Origin: Salipiger bermudensis
Lineage (GTDB): Bacteria > Pseudomonadota > Alphaproteobacteria > Rhodobacterales > Rhodobacteraceae
Length of the DNA: 50,658 nt
Direction: 5' to 3'
NCBI RefSeq assembly: GCF_020171625.1
Contig: NZ_JAIUZY010000019.1
Coordinates: 1-50,658 of the forward strand
The position numbers and the translations under genes were made by a program. The notes beneath the pieces were generated by a model, which was given only the letters and a program-made list of their open reading frames with translations, had not been told where the DNA came from and did no database searches. Within the stretch, counting starts at the first letter, position 1. The number at the start of each line of letters is the position of its first letter. This document shows positions 39,674 through 48,040 of the stretch, piece by piece.

Positions 39674-40546
39674 TCAGCGCAGCAGTTCCAGCAGCGCCTT
39701 GCCGTACCGGGTCTTTTTGAACAGGTCAGCTCTCCGGGCGAACTGATCGGCATCGATCCAGCCGTTGGTGAAGGCGATCTCGTCCGGGCTGCCGGTTTGC
39801 ATGCCCTGGCGCTGCTCGAGGGTGCGCACGAAATTGCCGGCGTCGAGCAGCGAGCTGTGGGTCCCGGTATCGAGCCAGGCATAGCCGCGGCCCATGCGCT
39901 TCACAGACAGCGTGCCCTCGCCGAGATAGGTTTCCAGCAGCGTGGTGATCTCGAGTTCGCCGCGCGCCGAGGGCTCGACCCCGCGGGCGCGCTCGGGGGC
40001 GGTCTCGTCAAGAAAGTAGAGCCCGGTCACGGCGTAGTTCGAGGGCGGTACCTCGGGTTTCTCGATGATCGCCTGCGCCTGCCCGTCGCGGTCGAAGGAG
40101 ACCACGCCGTAGCGCTCGGGATCGGAGACGTGGTAGCCGAACACGGTGCCGCCAGAGGGCTGCACATCCGCCTCCTGCAGCATTTGCGGCAGGCCATGGC
40201 CGAAGAAGATGTTGTCGCCCAGCACCATCGCCGAGGGGGCCCCGGCGAGGAAGTCCTCGCTCAGCAGGTAAGCCTGCGCGAGCCCGTCGGGGCTGGGCTG
40301 CACAATATAGGTGAGCGCCAGACCCCATTGGCCGCCATCGCCCAGCAGGCGCCGGAACTGATCCTGATCCTCTGGAGTGGTAATGATGGCGATCTCGCGG
40401 ATCCCGGCCAGCATCAGCACGCTGAGCGGATAGTAGATCATCGGCTTGTCATAGACTGGAAGCAGCTGCTTCGAGACCCCCATCGTGATGGGATAGAGAC
40501 GAGTTCCGGAGCCGCCGGCAAGAATGATGCCCTTGCGTTGTGTCAT
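39674..40546 (-). CDS. rmlA: Glucose-1-phosphate thymidylyltransferase
   Basis: First step of dTDP-L-rhamnose synthesis: dTTP plus glucose-1-phosphate to dTDP-glucose. 290 residues, the family length. GIILAGGSGTRLYPIT at residues 6-21 is the nucleotidyltransferase signature; SKQLLPVYDKPMIYYPLS, VLGDNIFFGHGLP and RGYAWLDTG are all RmlA hallmarks. AAGGA lies eight bases before the ATG. Downstream of rmlD by 33 bases in the order rmlC-rmlB-rmlD-rmlA. Confidence 0.97.
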   Translation of the reverse strand: MTQRKGIILAGGSGTRLYPITMGVSKQLLPVYDKPMIYYPLSVLMLAGIREIAIITTPEDQDQFRRLLGDGGQWGLALTYIVQPSPDGLAQAYLLSEDFLAGAPSAMVLGDNIFFGHGLPQMLQEADVQPSGGTVFGYHVSDPERYGVVSFDRDGQAQAIIEKPEVPPSNYAVTGLYFLDETAPERARGVEPSARGELEITTLLETYLGEGTLSVKRMGRGYAWLDTGTHSSLLDAGNFVRTLEQRQGMQTGSPDEIAFTNGWIDADQFARRADLFKKTRYGKALLELLR

Positions 40547-40579
40547 CGGTTCGATCCTTCCTGATGATCCATGAACCGC

Positions 40580-41440
40580 TCAGCCTTCAGCCTCAAGATC
40601 CGCCAGCAGCGCGCGCAGCCCTTGGCGCCAATTGGGGCGGACGATGCCGAAGGTGGCCTCGGTGGCGCTGTTGTCCATGCGCGAGTTCAGCGGGCGCTGC
40701 GCCGGGGTGGGGTAGGCGGAGGAGGGAATGTCGGCGACCTCGCAGGCGATCCCGGCCTGGGCAAAGATCTCGCGGGCGAAATCGGCCCAGCTCACGTCTG
40801 GCCCGCCGGAGAAGTGGTAGGTGCCCGATTTCGACGGGTCCGCGCGCAGCGCGGCCGCGATGGTCAGGCAGGCATCGGCGATGTCGGCGGCGCAGGTCGG
40901 CCCGCCCACCTGATCCGCGACGATGGTCAGCCGGTCGCGCTCGGCCCCGAGCCGCAGCATGGTCTTCACGAAGTTCTTGCCATGCGACGAGACCACCCAC
41001 GAGGTGCGCAGGATGGCATGGGCGCCGCCGGCGGCGCGTACCGCCTCCTCACCCGCCAGCTTGCTGCGCCCGTAGGCGCCCAGCGGGGCGGTGGGGTGGT
41101 CAGGGGAGAAAGGCGCCTCTCCCGCGCCGTCGAAGACGTAATCGGTCGAGACATGCACGAAGGGGATGTCCGCCTCGGCGCAGGCCCGGGCGATGGCGCC
41201 CGGGGTCTCGCCGTTGATCGTGGTAGCGAGCGTCTCTTCCTCTTCGGCCTTGTCGACGGCGGTGTAGGCCACCGCGTTGATCACCGCGTCGGCGTCCGAG
41301 GCCGCAACCCGCGCTGCGCAGGCGGCGGGGTCGGAGAAATCGGCGCTGTCGCGACCGTGGATCTCGAGCGTCACATCGCCGGCGCGGCGCGCCAGTTCGA
41401 GCCCGAGCTGGCCAGTCTCTCCGAACACCAGCACCTTCAT
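40580..41440 (-). CDS. rmlD: dTDP-4-dehydrorhamnose reductase
   Basis: Last step of dTDP-L-rhamnose synthesis, reducing the 4-keto group with NAD(P)H. 286 residues from ATG 41440, which overlaps the rmlB stop by four bases; the open frame reaches further upstream but the Rossmann motif starts here. GETGQLG at residues 7-13 binds the cofactor, STDYVFDG near 101 and YGRSKLAGE near 125 hold the catalytic Thr, Tyr and Lys, and [17 protein letters not shown] is typical of RmlD. Confidence 0.96.
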   Translation of the reverse strand: MKVLVFGETGQLGLELARRAGDVTLEIHGRDSADFSDPAACAARVAASDADAVINAVAYTAVDKAEEEETLATTINGETPGAIARACAEADIPFVHVSTDYVFDGAGEAPFSPDHPTAPLGAYGRSKLAGEEAVRAAGGAHAILRTSWVVSSHGKNFVKTMLRLGAERDRLTIVADQVGGPTCAADIADACLTIAAALRADPSKSGTYHFSGGPDVSWADFAREIFAQAGIACEVADIPSSAYPTPAQRPLNSRMDNSATEATFGIVRPNWRQGLRALLADLEAEG

Positions 41441-42504
41441 GCGGAGACCTTCCCGGTCGTGCCGGTGCCAAGCCGCTCGCCGACGCCGTGGCGCGCCTGC
41501 AGCGGGCGCCACCAGGCCTCGTTGTCGAGATACCATTGCACGGTCTTCTCCAGACCCTCTTCCACCGTCACCGAGGGCCGCCAGCCCAGCTCGTCGCGAA
41601 TGCGCGAGGGGTCGATGGCATAGCGCGCATCGTGGCCCGGGCGGTCGGTGACGAAGGTGATCTGGTCGGCATAGGAGCCGCTGTCCTTCGGGCGCTTGCC
41701 ATCAAGGATGGTGCAGAGCGTCTTGACCAGTTCGAGATTGGTGCGCTCGTTCTCGCCGCCGATATTGTAGCTGCGGCCCAGCTCGCCCTTCTCGACCACC
41801 AGAAGCAGCGCGTCGGCGTGGTCCTCGACATAGAGCCAGTCACGGATATTCTCGCCCTTGCCGTAGATCGGCAGCGGCTTGCCGGCGAGCGCGTTCAGGA
41901 TCACCACCGGGATGAGCTTTTCGGGGAAGTGGTAGGGGCCGTAGTTGTTGCTGCAGTTGGTCAGCACCACCGGCAGGCCGTAGGTCTCGTGCCAGGCACG
42001 CACCAGGTGGTCCGAGCTGGCCTTCGACGCCGAGTAGGGCGAGCGAGGGTCGTAGGGCGTGTCCTCGGTGAACATCACCTCCGGGTCGGCGGGTAGCGAG
42101 CCGAAGACCTCGTCGGTGGAGATATGGTGGAAGCGGAAAGCCTCGGGCTTGCCCTGCGACACCCAGTAGGCCCGGGCGGCTTCCAGCATGTTGTAAGTGC
42201 CGGTGATGTTGGTCTCGATGAAATCGCCGGGCCCGTCGATCGAGCGGTCGACATGGCTCTCGGCGGCCAGGTGCATCACCGCGTCGGGTGTGTGCTTGGC
42301 AAAAGCCGCATCGAGCGCCGCGCGGTCGCGGATGTCGGCCTGCTCGAAGGCGTAGAGCGGGCTGTCGGCCACGGGGGCCACGTTGTCGAGGCAGGCGGCA
42401 TAGGTCAGCGCGTCGAGGTTGACGACCTCGTGGCCGCGCGAGACGGCCAGACGCACCACGGCCGATCCGATGAAGCCTGCGCCGCCGGTTACCAGAAGTT
42501 TCAT
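41437..42504 (-). CDS. rmlB: dTDP-glucose 4,6-dehydratase
   Basis: Second step of dTDP-L-rhamnose synthesis. 355 residues, the usual length. GGAGFIG at 7-13 binds NAD+, [13 protein letters not shown] is specific to this family, STDEVFG near 128 holds the Thr/Asp/Glu triad, and [12 protein letters not shown] near 160 the catalytic Tyr and Lys. [14 protein letters not shown] confirms the subfamily. AAGGAG lies six to seven bases before the ATG. Confidence 0.97.
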   Translation of the reverse strand: MKLLVTGGAGFIGSAVVRLAVSRGHEVVNLDALTYAACLDNVAPVADSPLYAFEQADIRDRAALDAAFAKHTPDAVMHLAAESHVDRSIDGPGDFIETNITGTYNMLEAARAYWVSQGKPEAFRFHHISTDEVFGSLPADPEVMFTEDTPYDPRSPYSASKASSDHLVRAWHETYGLPVVLTNCSNNYGPYHFPEKLIPVVILNALAGKPLPIYGKGENIRDWLYVEDHADALLLVVEKGELGRSYNIGGENERTNLELVKTLCTILDGKRPKDSGSYADQITFVTDRPGHDARYAIDPSRIRDELGWRPSVTVEEGLEKTVQWYLDNEAWWRPLQARHGVGERLGTGTTGKVSA

Positions 42505-42525
42505 GCAAAGCTCCTTGAGCGGGTC

Positions 42526-43089
42526 TCAGCCCTGCCAGGTGAAGGGACTGTCGAAATCGGCCAGCAACGGCGCCGCTGCGTCCTTGTCCGAGAGCAGCGG
42601 CTCGACGCCATCGAGCGCCCAGTCCATGCCGATGTCGGGATCGTCAAAGCGCACCGCGCCGTCGCAGTCAGGGGCGTAGTAGTCCGAGCACTTGTAGACG
42701 ATCTCTGTGTCCGGCTCACGGGTGACGAAGCCGTGCAGGAAGCCCGCGGGCACCAGCAGCTGCTTGCCGTTCTCGAAGCTCAATTCCTCGCCGACCCACT
42801 GGCCGTAGGTCGGGCTACCCTTGCGAATGTCGACGGCGACGTCGAAGAGCCGGCCCCTGCCGCAGCGCACCAGCTTGTCCTGGGCATGGGGCGGGCTCTG
42901 GAAATGCAGACCGCGCACGGTGCCGACCTTGGCCGAGAGCGAATGGTTGTCCTGAACGAAATCGTAAGCCAGCCCGTGCTCCAGCAGGACCCGCCTGCTC
43001 CAGCTTTCCGAAAAGAACCCCCGGGCGTCGCCGAACCGTTTCGGGGTGAGGATCAAAACGCCCTCGAGCGCCGTCTTCTGAATATCCAA
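42526..43089 (-). CDS. rmlC: dTDP-4-dehydrorhamnose 3,5-epimerase
   Basis: Third step of dTDP-L-rhamnose synthesis. About 187 residues from TTG 43089, preferred because GAGGT lies four to five bases upstream and family proteins start at this point (LDIQKTALEGVLILTPKRFGD). A TTG at 43116 adds nine residues without a ribosome site. VRGLHFQ near residue 57 holds the catalytic His, and RFGDARGFFSESW, PAGFLHGF and YKCSDYYAP are family landmarks. First gene of the rml operon, 108 bases downstream of repA on the same strand. A TTG start would lower its translation. Confidence 0.95.
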   Translation of the reverse strand: MDIQKTALEGVLILTPKRFGDARGFFSESWSRRVLLEHGLAYDFVQDNHSLSAKVGTVRGLHFQSPPHAQDKLVRCGRGRLFDVAVDIRKGSPTYGQWVGEELSFENGKQLLVPAGFLHGFVTREPDTEIVYKCSDYYAPDCDGAVRFDDPDIGMDWALDGVEPLLSDKDAAAPLLADFDSPFTWQG

Positions 43090-43157
43090 GGTTACCTCGG
43101 CAATGGTCTTCCGCAATTGCCCGTCGGTCTAGCAGGCGTCTCGGACAGTGTCACCCT

Positions 43158-43172
43158 GCGAAACGTTTCCGC
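43158..43172. repeat. Palindromic GAAACGTTTC element between rmlC and repA
   Basis: GCGAAACGTTTCCGC contains a perfect 10-bp palindrome (43160-43169) and matches GCGAAACGTTTCGC at 46025-46038 near parB. It lies in the 108-bp gap downstream of repA and upstream of rmlC, and could be a weak ParB site or an operator. Confidence 0.5.
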
Positions 43173-43197
43173 CCGCGGGCTTCCGCCAATGCCCGGC

Positions 43198-44223
43198 TCA
43201 GGCGCCTTCCGAAGAGGCGGCCCGGGTCCGGCAGAACCCTAGGAAGGCCCGGTCCGCGGCGCGCAGCCGGGGCCGTCCACTGCTGACCCAAAAGCGCCGC
43301 CAGTCCGCCTCGACCGCGTAGATATCCGCACCGGGTAGCAGTATCCGCGCCTCTTCGAGCGCTGCGGACGACAGCGGTGGCCCTTCGACCTCGACCACCC
43401 GGTCGCGGGGCGCAAAGCGGATGATGTCGCCCGGCTCTTCGGACATCTCGTAATCTGGCAGGTGGTCAGCGGCGATCATGTCGCGCAGCATTTTGCGGAA
43501 CACCCGCCGCGGAGAGGCCGAGCCGGATTTCTTCAGCAGCGTCTCGACCGAGATCCGCCAGCTGCCCTGCCGGCCGCAATGCTTGCGCGCCAGCTCGTAG
43601 ATGCGCCGCTCCAGCGGCTTGCGCAGGCGGAAGTAATCGCGGCTGAGCGTCAGCACCGATTTCGACAGCACCGCGCGGAACAGCCATTCCGACAGCGTCA
43701 CCGAGACGCTGACCATCCGGCCGCCGCGGGTCCGACGCAGGATCTCCCAGCTCTCGATCAGACCGAAACCGCTGGTGACCTCGTGGTCACCGGTGACGAT
43801 GTTAGTGGTGATCCGGGTGCCCGCCAGCCGCTCGAACGACTCGCGCAGGCGCCGGTAGGAATCGCCGCTGGTCTCGCGATTGGTCGCAACCAGCAAGTCA
43901 TGAGCGCGCAGGGTCAGCGTCCGGCTCACCGACCGTCCGGCATTGATCGCCGCCATCAGCTGGCTGATGCAGAAAATCAGGATGTCCTTGTCGTGGACCG
44001 TTGCCAGCCCCTTCACCGAGGGCACGACCTCGATCCGGGCCCCGTTGTGCTCGTAGTTCAGCACGCGCCGGTCCGGCCGCGTCGACAACGAGAAGACCGG
44101 ATGCTCCATCGTCGCGAGATCGCCCTTGGGGATCGCGTCGAAGATGTCGCAAAGGAAGAAATCGACCTGCGGGTGCCTGTCGGGAAGAAGCCCCCCTGCC
44201 CCGGTCGGAATACTGCCTGCCAT
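43198..44223 (-). CDS. repA: Plasmid replication initiator RepA (RPA family)
   Basis: 341 residues. Segments FFLCDIFDAIPKGDLATMEHPVFSLSTRPD, DILIFCISQLM and RLRESFERLAGTRITTNI resemble the alphaproteobacterial replication initiator protein A family (RPA, PF10134), with winged-helix elements such as SRDYFRLRKPLERRIYELARKH and SWRISVETLLKKSGS near residues 195-235. It would bind the 22-bp iterons at 44318-44378 and recruit DnaA. It is divergent from parA, the usual arrangement of RepA-type plasmids in Rhodobacterales. ATG 44223 fits the family start. Confidence 0.93.
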   Translation of the reverse strand: MAGSIPTGAGGLLPDRHPQVDFFLCDIFDAIPKGDLATMEHPVFSLSTRPDRRVLNYEHNGARIEVVPSVKGLATVHDKDILIFCISQLMAAINAGRSVSRTLTLRAHDLLVATNRETSGDSYRRLRESFERLAGTRITTNIVTGDHEVTSGFGLIESWEILRRTRGGRMVSVSVTLSEWLFRAVLSKSVLTLSRDYFRLRKPLERRIYELARKHCGRQGSWRISVETLLKKSGSASPRRVFRKMLRDMIAADHLPDYEMSEEPGDIIRFAPRDRVVEVEGPPLSSAALEEARILLPGADIYAVEADWRRFWVSSGRPRLRAADRAFLGFCRTRAASSEGA

Positions 44224-44288
44224 GCTGCCTGTCCCCCGGATCTTCGCCCGAGTCTTTTATCGTGGTTTCGGTGACGCCCACCCTAGAA

Positions 44289-44297
44289 TTATCCACA
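44289..44297 (+). promoter_or_regulatory. DnaA box
   Basis: TTATCCACA, an exact match to the strong DnaA-box consensus, lying 21 bases before the first iteron. Confidence 0.8.
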
Positions 44298-44317
44298 GGT
44301 CGAATCCAGCCCCGCGA

Positions 44318-44378
44318 TCGTGGGTTCGGAGTCGGGCTGACGGGGGTTCGGAATCGCTCTATCGTGGGTTCAGAGTCG
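44318..44378 (+). repeat. Three 17-bp iterons at 22-bp spacing
   Basis: TCGTGGGTTCGGAGTCG (44318), ACGGGGGTTCGGAATCG (44340) and TCGTGGGTTCAGAGTCG (44362) are spaced exactly 22 bases apart, about two helical turns, so bound RepA would sit on one face of the DNA. Confidence 0.88.
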
Positions 44379-44398
44379 CTTCGGTACGGAAATACGGC

Positions 44399-44540
44399 GA
44401 AAAACCATTTTTTTTCATTGCTTTATCTTCTAGATCCGGATGCCATAACACATAAATAACTCATATTTAACACCTACGATTTTTTCACTCCCACCTCGCA
44501 CAGGCACAGGGAGCTCAGGAAAAACCTTGTTTTTTCATAG
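44399..44540 (+). repeat. A+T-rich tract bounded by two near-identical 22-mers
   Basis: The 22-mers at 44399-44420 and 44519-44540 agree at 19 of 22 positions (GAAAAACC then a T run then TTCAT), 120 bases apart. The DNA between them is very A+T-rich. Candidate DNA-unwinding element and parA promoter region. Confidence 0.6.
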
Positions 44541-44622
44541 AATTGATTCGGCTGATGCCGTAAAAGCTTTCACATGCCGCGTTTTCTGCTACCTTTGAAC
44601 AAAGACAGCACCTGAGGCAAAG

Positions 44623-46017
44623 ATGGTGAAGGATTCCCAGACCCAGCCCCCCTATTTCAACATCGATCCAGACCGTGCCCTGCAAGAGCTCGATCCTCCT
44701 GTCACCACAGGCGATTTCAATCGCATCGCGGAGGTCTGCACCCGGGGCCGCGAAGATCTCGCCTCGCGTGGAATGAACGAAGAAGGCCGCAAGTCGCTGC
44801 GCCTGTTCTCGACCTGGGAAATCACCCGCTACCTGATCCCGGTTGCCACGCCGCATTTCCGCCGGGTGCTGAAGGCGCATCCCGACCTGCCTCAAGGGCG
44901 ATCCGAGACCGAGGGCGGTGCCAAGTGGTTCACCCTCGACGAGGTGCTGCGGCTGCGCGCGCATTTCGCGACCGAGGGCTCCAAGGCCAAGGAGTACCGC
45001 CCCTACCGGCCCGACGGCCTGCCCGCGAAGATGGTCGCGGTGGCGAACTTCAAAGGCGGGGTCGGCAAGACCTCGACCGCCGCGCATCTCGCCATGTCGG
45101 CGGCGCTCGATGGGTACCGGGTATTGGTCATCGATCTCGACAGCCAGGGCTCGATGACCTCGATCTTCGGCGGCAAGGTCGATGACGAGTGGGACACGGT
45201 GTTCCCGCTCCTGGCGCGTCATTATGCCAGCCATCTGCGGCGTGAAAACCAGGGAAGGATCGATCGCGGAGACCCGCCGCTCCCGTTCGACGACACCCTG
45301 ACCGAGGCACTCAAGGTGCGCAGCCAGGACCTGATCCAGAAAACCCACTGGCCGAATATCGACCTGATCGGTGCGCAGCTGAACCTCTACTGGTCCGAGT
45401 TCCAGATCCCGGTCTGGCGCATGCAGGCGCGCGGCTGGAAACTCTGGGACTCGCTGACCGACATCCTCGAGGCGGACGGGGTGCTCGATGGCTATGACGT
45501 AATTTTCCTCGATACCCCCCCTGCCCTCGGCTACCTGACGATCAACGGGCTCGCGGCCTCGGACATCCTGCTGGTGCCTCTGGGCGCCTCCTTCCTCGAG
45601 TTCGACTCCACCGGCCGGTTCTTCGACATGCTGCATTCCACCTTCGCCTCGATCGAGGAGGGGGAAAACATGGCAGCGCGGGCCTTGGGGCGTGAGGAAT
45701 TGGCTTTCGAATGGGATGCGGTGCGGGCGGTGATCACCCGCTACGACGGCGCGCAGCAGGGAGAGCTGGCCTCGTTGATCCAGGCCTATCTCGGGCGGAC
45801 CCTGTCGCCGCACCGACAGGACTTCACGGCCCTGATCGGGCAGGCCGGGGAACAGGTCTCTGGCATCTACGAGGCCGATTACCGCGACTTCAACCGCGAA
45901 ACCTATGCCCGTGGTCGCGAGACGTTCGACGCCACCTATGCCGCCTTCAAACGGCTGCTTCTGGGCAGCTGGCGGCGTGACGAGCTGGCAGCACAGGCGG
46001 AGGCGGGCGTAGCATGA
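44623..46017 (+). CDS. parA: Plasmid partitioning ATPase ParA
   Basis: 464 residues. Residues about 1-125 include a DNA-binding N-terminal part (WEITRYLIPVATPHFRRVLKAHPDLPQG, KWFTLDEVLRLRAHF: a winged/MerR-like helix-turn-helix). The deviant Walker A KGGVGKTS is near residue 146, IDLDSQGSMT near 169, and FLDTPPALGYLTINGLAASD near 295. It partitions the plasmid with ParB and probably represses its own promoter. GAGG lies five bases before the ATG. Confidence 0.95.
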   Translation: MVKDSQTQPPYFNIDPDRALQELDPPVTTGDFNRIAEVCTRGREDLASRGMNEEGRKSLRLFSTWEITRYLIPVATPHFRRVLKAHPDLPQGRSETEGGAKWFTLDEVLRLRAHFATEGSKAKEYRPYRPDGLPAKMVAVANFKGGVGKTSTAAHLAMSAALDGYRVLVIDLDSQGSMTSIFGGKVDDEWDTVFPLLARHYASHLRRENQGRIDRGDPPLPFDDTLTEALKVRSQDLIQKTHWPNIDLIGAQLNLYWSEFQIPVWRMQARGWKLWDSLTDILEADGVLDGYDVIFLDTPPALGYLTINGLAASDILLVPLGASFLEFDSTGRFFDMLHSTFASIEEGENMAARALGREELAFEWDAVRAVITRYDGAQQGELASLIQAYLGRTLSPHRQDFTALIGQAGEQVSGIYEADYRDFNRETYARGRETFDATYAAFKRLLLGSWRRDELAAQAEAGVA

Positions 46018-46024
46018 GCGGGAT

Positions 46025-46047
46025 GCGAAACGTTTCGCGCGCGAAAC
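46025..46047. promoter_or_regulatory. Candidate parS centromere site between parA and parB
   Basis: GTTTCGCGCGCGAAAC (46032-46047) is a perfect 16-bp palindrome, overlapping a second palindrome GCGAAACGTTTCGC (46025-46038). Arms GTTTC/GAAAC are those of chromosomal parS (TGTTTCACGTGAAACA) but the centre is GCGCGC. An identical 16-mer lies inside parB at 46728-46743. Confidence 0.7.
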
Positions 46048-46097
46048 ATCCGCAGGTGCGGGGCGTCTTGTTCCACGGCACAGGAAGGGGCTGAGAC

Positions 46098-47141
46098 ATG
46101 GCCAAGCGCAGACGACTGACCCCGGCGCGGGAAGAGTTCCTCGATACGACCCCGGTGGTCGAAACCAGCACGCGGGAGACCGGCCTCACCGCTGCCCAGC
46201 CCGCGCGGTCGGGACTCCCGCCGATCGCACAGGTCGCCGGCGACAGCTCGACCAGCGCCGCGCTCACCGAGTTGACCGAGGCCATGGCGCGGGCGCGCCG
46301 CGAGGGCCGGCTGGTGCAGGCTCTTCGCCTCGAGGAGATCGAGGTCGGGCACTTGGTGCGCGACCGGCTCGAGGCCGAGCAGGAGGCGCTGGAGGAGCTG
46401 GTCTCGAGCCTGCGCCGGCGCGGCCAGCAGACCCCGATCGAGGTCGTCGACCGTGGCGAGGGCGCGGAGCCGCGCTACGGGCTGATCTCGGGCTGGCGGC
46501 GCCTCGCGGCGCTGCGCCAGCTGCGCATGGAAGATGACCGGTTCGACTCCGTTCTGGCCCTGATCCGCTCTCCGGCAAGCTCGTCCGACGCCTATGTCGC
46601 CATGGTCGAGGAGAACGAGATCCGGGTTGGGCTGAGCTACTACGAACGTGCCCGCATCGTCGTAAAAGCGCTGGAGCAACGGGTCTATACAGAGACGAAG
46701 ATGGCGCTTCAGACTCTGTTTGCAAATGTTTCGCGCGCGAAACGTTCGAAGATCAAGAGCTTCATGACGGTTGTCGAGACACTGGATGGATCGCTGCGCT
46801 TTCCCACTGCGATCGGCGAACGCCTGGGGCTGGAACTGGCCCGCGGACTGGCCGAGGATCCCGCCCTCGCCAAGCGTCTGGCACAGCAGCTCAAGGCTGC
46901 AGCCCCGGCAAGCGCCGCCGAGGAGCAGGCGCTTCTCACTGCCGCGCTGGCGCCTCCTCTGCCGGAGAGCCGGGCTGCGGGACCCCGGGAGGGTGCCGAG
47001 ACCCGTGAGGTTCTGCCGGGGCTGAAGCTGTCGCGCCAAGGGGCGCACAGCGTGACCCTGAAAGGCCGTTTGGTAGATGCCGCGCTGCTCGACCGGCTCG
47101 AGGCTTGGCTGGCCGAGACCTGTCGGCAGAACGATGCCTGA
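46098..47141 (+). CDS. parB: Plasmid partitioning protein ParB
   Basis: 347 residues. The N-terminal nuclease-like domain (about 75-175) has ELVSSLRRRGQQTPIEVV, YGLISGWRRLAALRQL, where the GxRR motif binds CTP in ParB proteins, and MVEENEIRVGLSYYERARI. A helix-turn-helix region follows (ALQTLFANVSRAKRSKIKSF). The C-terminal part (about 300-347) would dimerise. It is 80 bases downstream of parA with a parS-like palindrome in the gap and a second inside the gene. Confidence 0.93.
   Translation: MAKRRRLTPAREEFLDTTPVVETSTRETGLTAAQPARSGLPPIAQVAGDSSTSAALTELTEAMARARREGRLVQALRLEEIEVGHLVRDRLEAEQEALEELVSSLRRRGQQTPIEVVDRGEGAEPRYGLISGWRRLAALRQLRMEDDRFDSVLALIRSPASSSDAYVAMVEENEIRVGLSYYERARIVVKALEQRVYTETKMALQTLFANVSRAKRSKIKSFMTVVETLDGSLRFPTAIGERLGLELARGLAEDPALAKRLAQQLKAAAPASAAEEQALLTAALAPPLPESRAAGPREGAETREVLPGLKLSRQGAHSVTLKGRLVDAALLDRLEAWLAETCRQNDA
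46728..46743. promoter_or_regulatory. Second parS-like palindrome, inside parB
   Basis: GTTTCGCGCGCGAAAC, identical to 46032-46047. It sits within the parB coding sequence, encoding the residues just before the helix-turn-helix, so the site is kept despite coding constraint. Confidence 0.7.
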
Positions 47142-47233
47142 CCCCCTGCCCCATCGGCTTGATCCACCGGCGGCATGCTGTCATATCGGAGTTCCGTCGG
47201 GCCTGCGCCAGCGGCAGAGTGTTTGAGGACCGA

Positions 47234-48016
47234 ATGAGCGTTATTTCCTTTTTGTCGAAGACCGGCGTGCATGAGCAGGCGCTTCGCAAGTTCTTCAAAG
47301 GCAGTGTTGCTTATGACGGTCCGCCAATGTTCGATCACCCGCTCTACTGCATCGGGTTCTTCAATCGCAGCGGTTCGAACCTGCTGGCCGGTTACCTGCG
47401 GGCGACGCCGTATTTCTCTGGTTTCCACGAGCAGCTGAACTTCAACACTGTCGAGAAGCAGTCGGCAGACTGGGGCGTGACGAGCTTTCCAGGCTTTATC
47501 CGTGAAGCCTCCGAGCGCTTCGGCAAGGGGCAGTTCGTACACGGCTTCAAGGCTTCGGTCGACCAGCTGATGATGCTGCAGCGCTTTGGCATTCCGAAAA
47601 TGTATGCCGGCGGCCTGCGGATCATTCACATTACGCGCGGCGACCTGATCGGTCAGGCGGTCTCGTACCAGATTGCCAGCCAGACACAGCAATGGACCAG
47701 CCAGCAATCCGGGATCAGGGCCGATGTCGACGTGTGCTTTGATGCGAAACAAGTAACCCACCTGGTGGAAGCCGCCCAGGCCTCGGTCAATGGCATTGCG
47801 ATGTTCGCCGAACTCTTCGATTGCCCACGCCTACATGTCTCGTACGAGGAACTGGTGAAGCGTCCAGGCCGGGTGCTGAGTCGGGTCGCGCGCTTTGCAG
47901 GTCAGACCGGCGCGGACTGGCCCGTCGTCAAGCCAGGCATTGAGCGTCAGGCCTCTGAACTCAACGAGCGCTTGCGCCAACAATATCTTACGGAAACCCG
48001 CGACAAACTGCTCTGA
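47234..48016 (+). CDS. Stf0-type sulfotransferase-like protein
   Basis: 260 residues from ATG 47234, with GAGGA four bases upstream; the frame is open from 47105. YCIGFFNRSGSNLLAGYLRATPYF near residue 37 is the PAPS loop in the form typical of Stf0 sulfotransferases, followed by FHEQLNFN. IIHITRGDLIGQAVSYQIASQTQQW near residue 135 matches the second PAPS-binding strand/loop. LHVSYEELVKRPGRVLSRVARF is the usual C-terminal sulfotransferase segment. Mycobacterial Stf0 sulfates trehalose; here a sugar of the exported polysaccharide is more likely. It lies between parB and kpsT, convergent with kpsT (24-base gap). Confidence 0.8.
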   Translation: MSVISFLSKTGVHEQALRKFFKGSVAYDGPPMFDHPLYCIGFFNRSGSNLLAGYLRATPYFSGFHEQLNFNTVEKQSADWGVTSFPGFIREASERFGKGQFVHGFKASVDQLMMLQRFGIPKMYAGGLRIIHITRGDLIGQAVSYQIASQTQQWTSQQSGIRADVDVCFDAKQVTHLVEAAQASVNGIAMFAELFDCPRLHVSYEELVKRPGRVLSRVARFAGQTGADWPVVKPGIERQASELNERLRQQYLTETRDKLL

Positions 48017-48040
48017 GCCTGGCTGCGGGCAGAAACAATC

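Larger units (their letters stand above)
44224..44622. other. Origin of replication region (oriV) between repA and parA
   Basis: A 399-bp gap between divergent repA and parA. It holds, in order, a perfect DnaA box TTATCCACA at 44289-44297, three iterons at 44318-44378, and an A+T-rich stretch of about 140 bases starting near 44399, the likely unwinding element. Promoters for repA and parA must also lie here. Layout (DnaA box, iterons, A+T-rich tract) is that of iteron-type theta origins. Confidence 0.85.
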
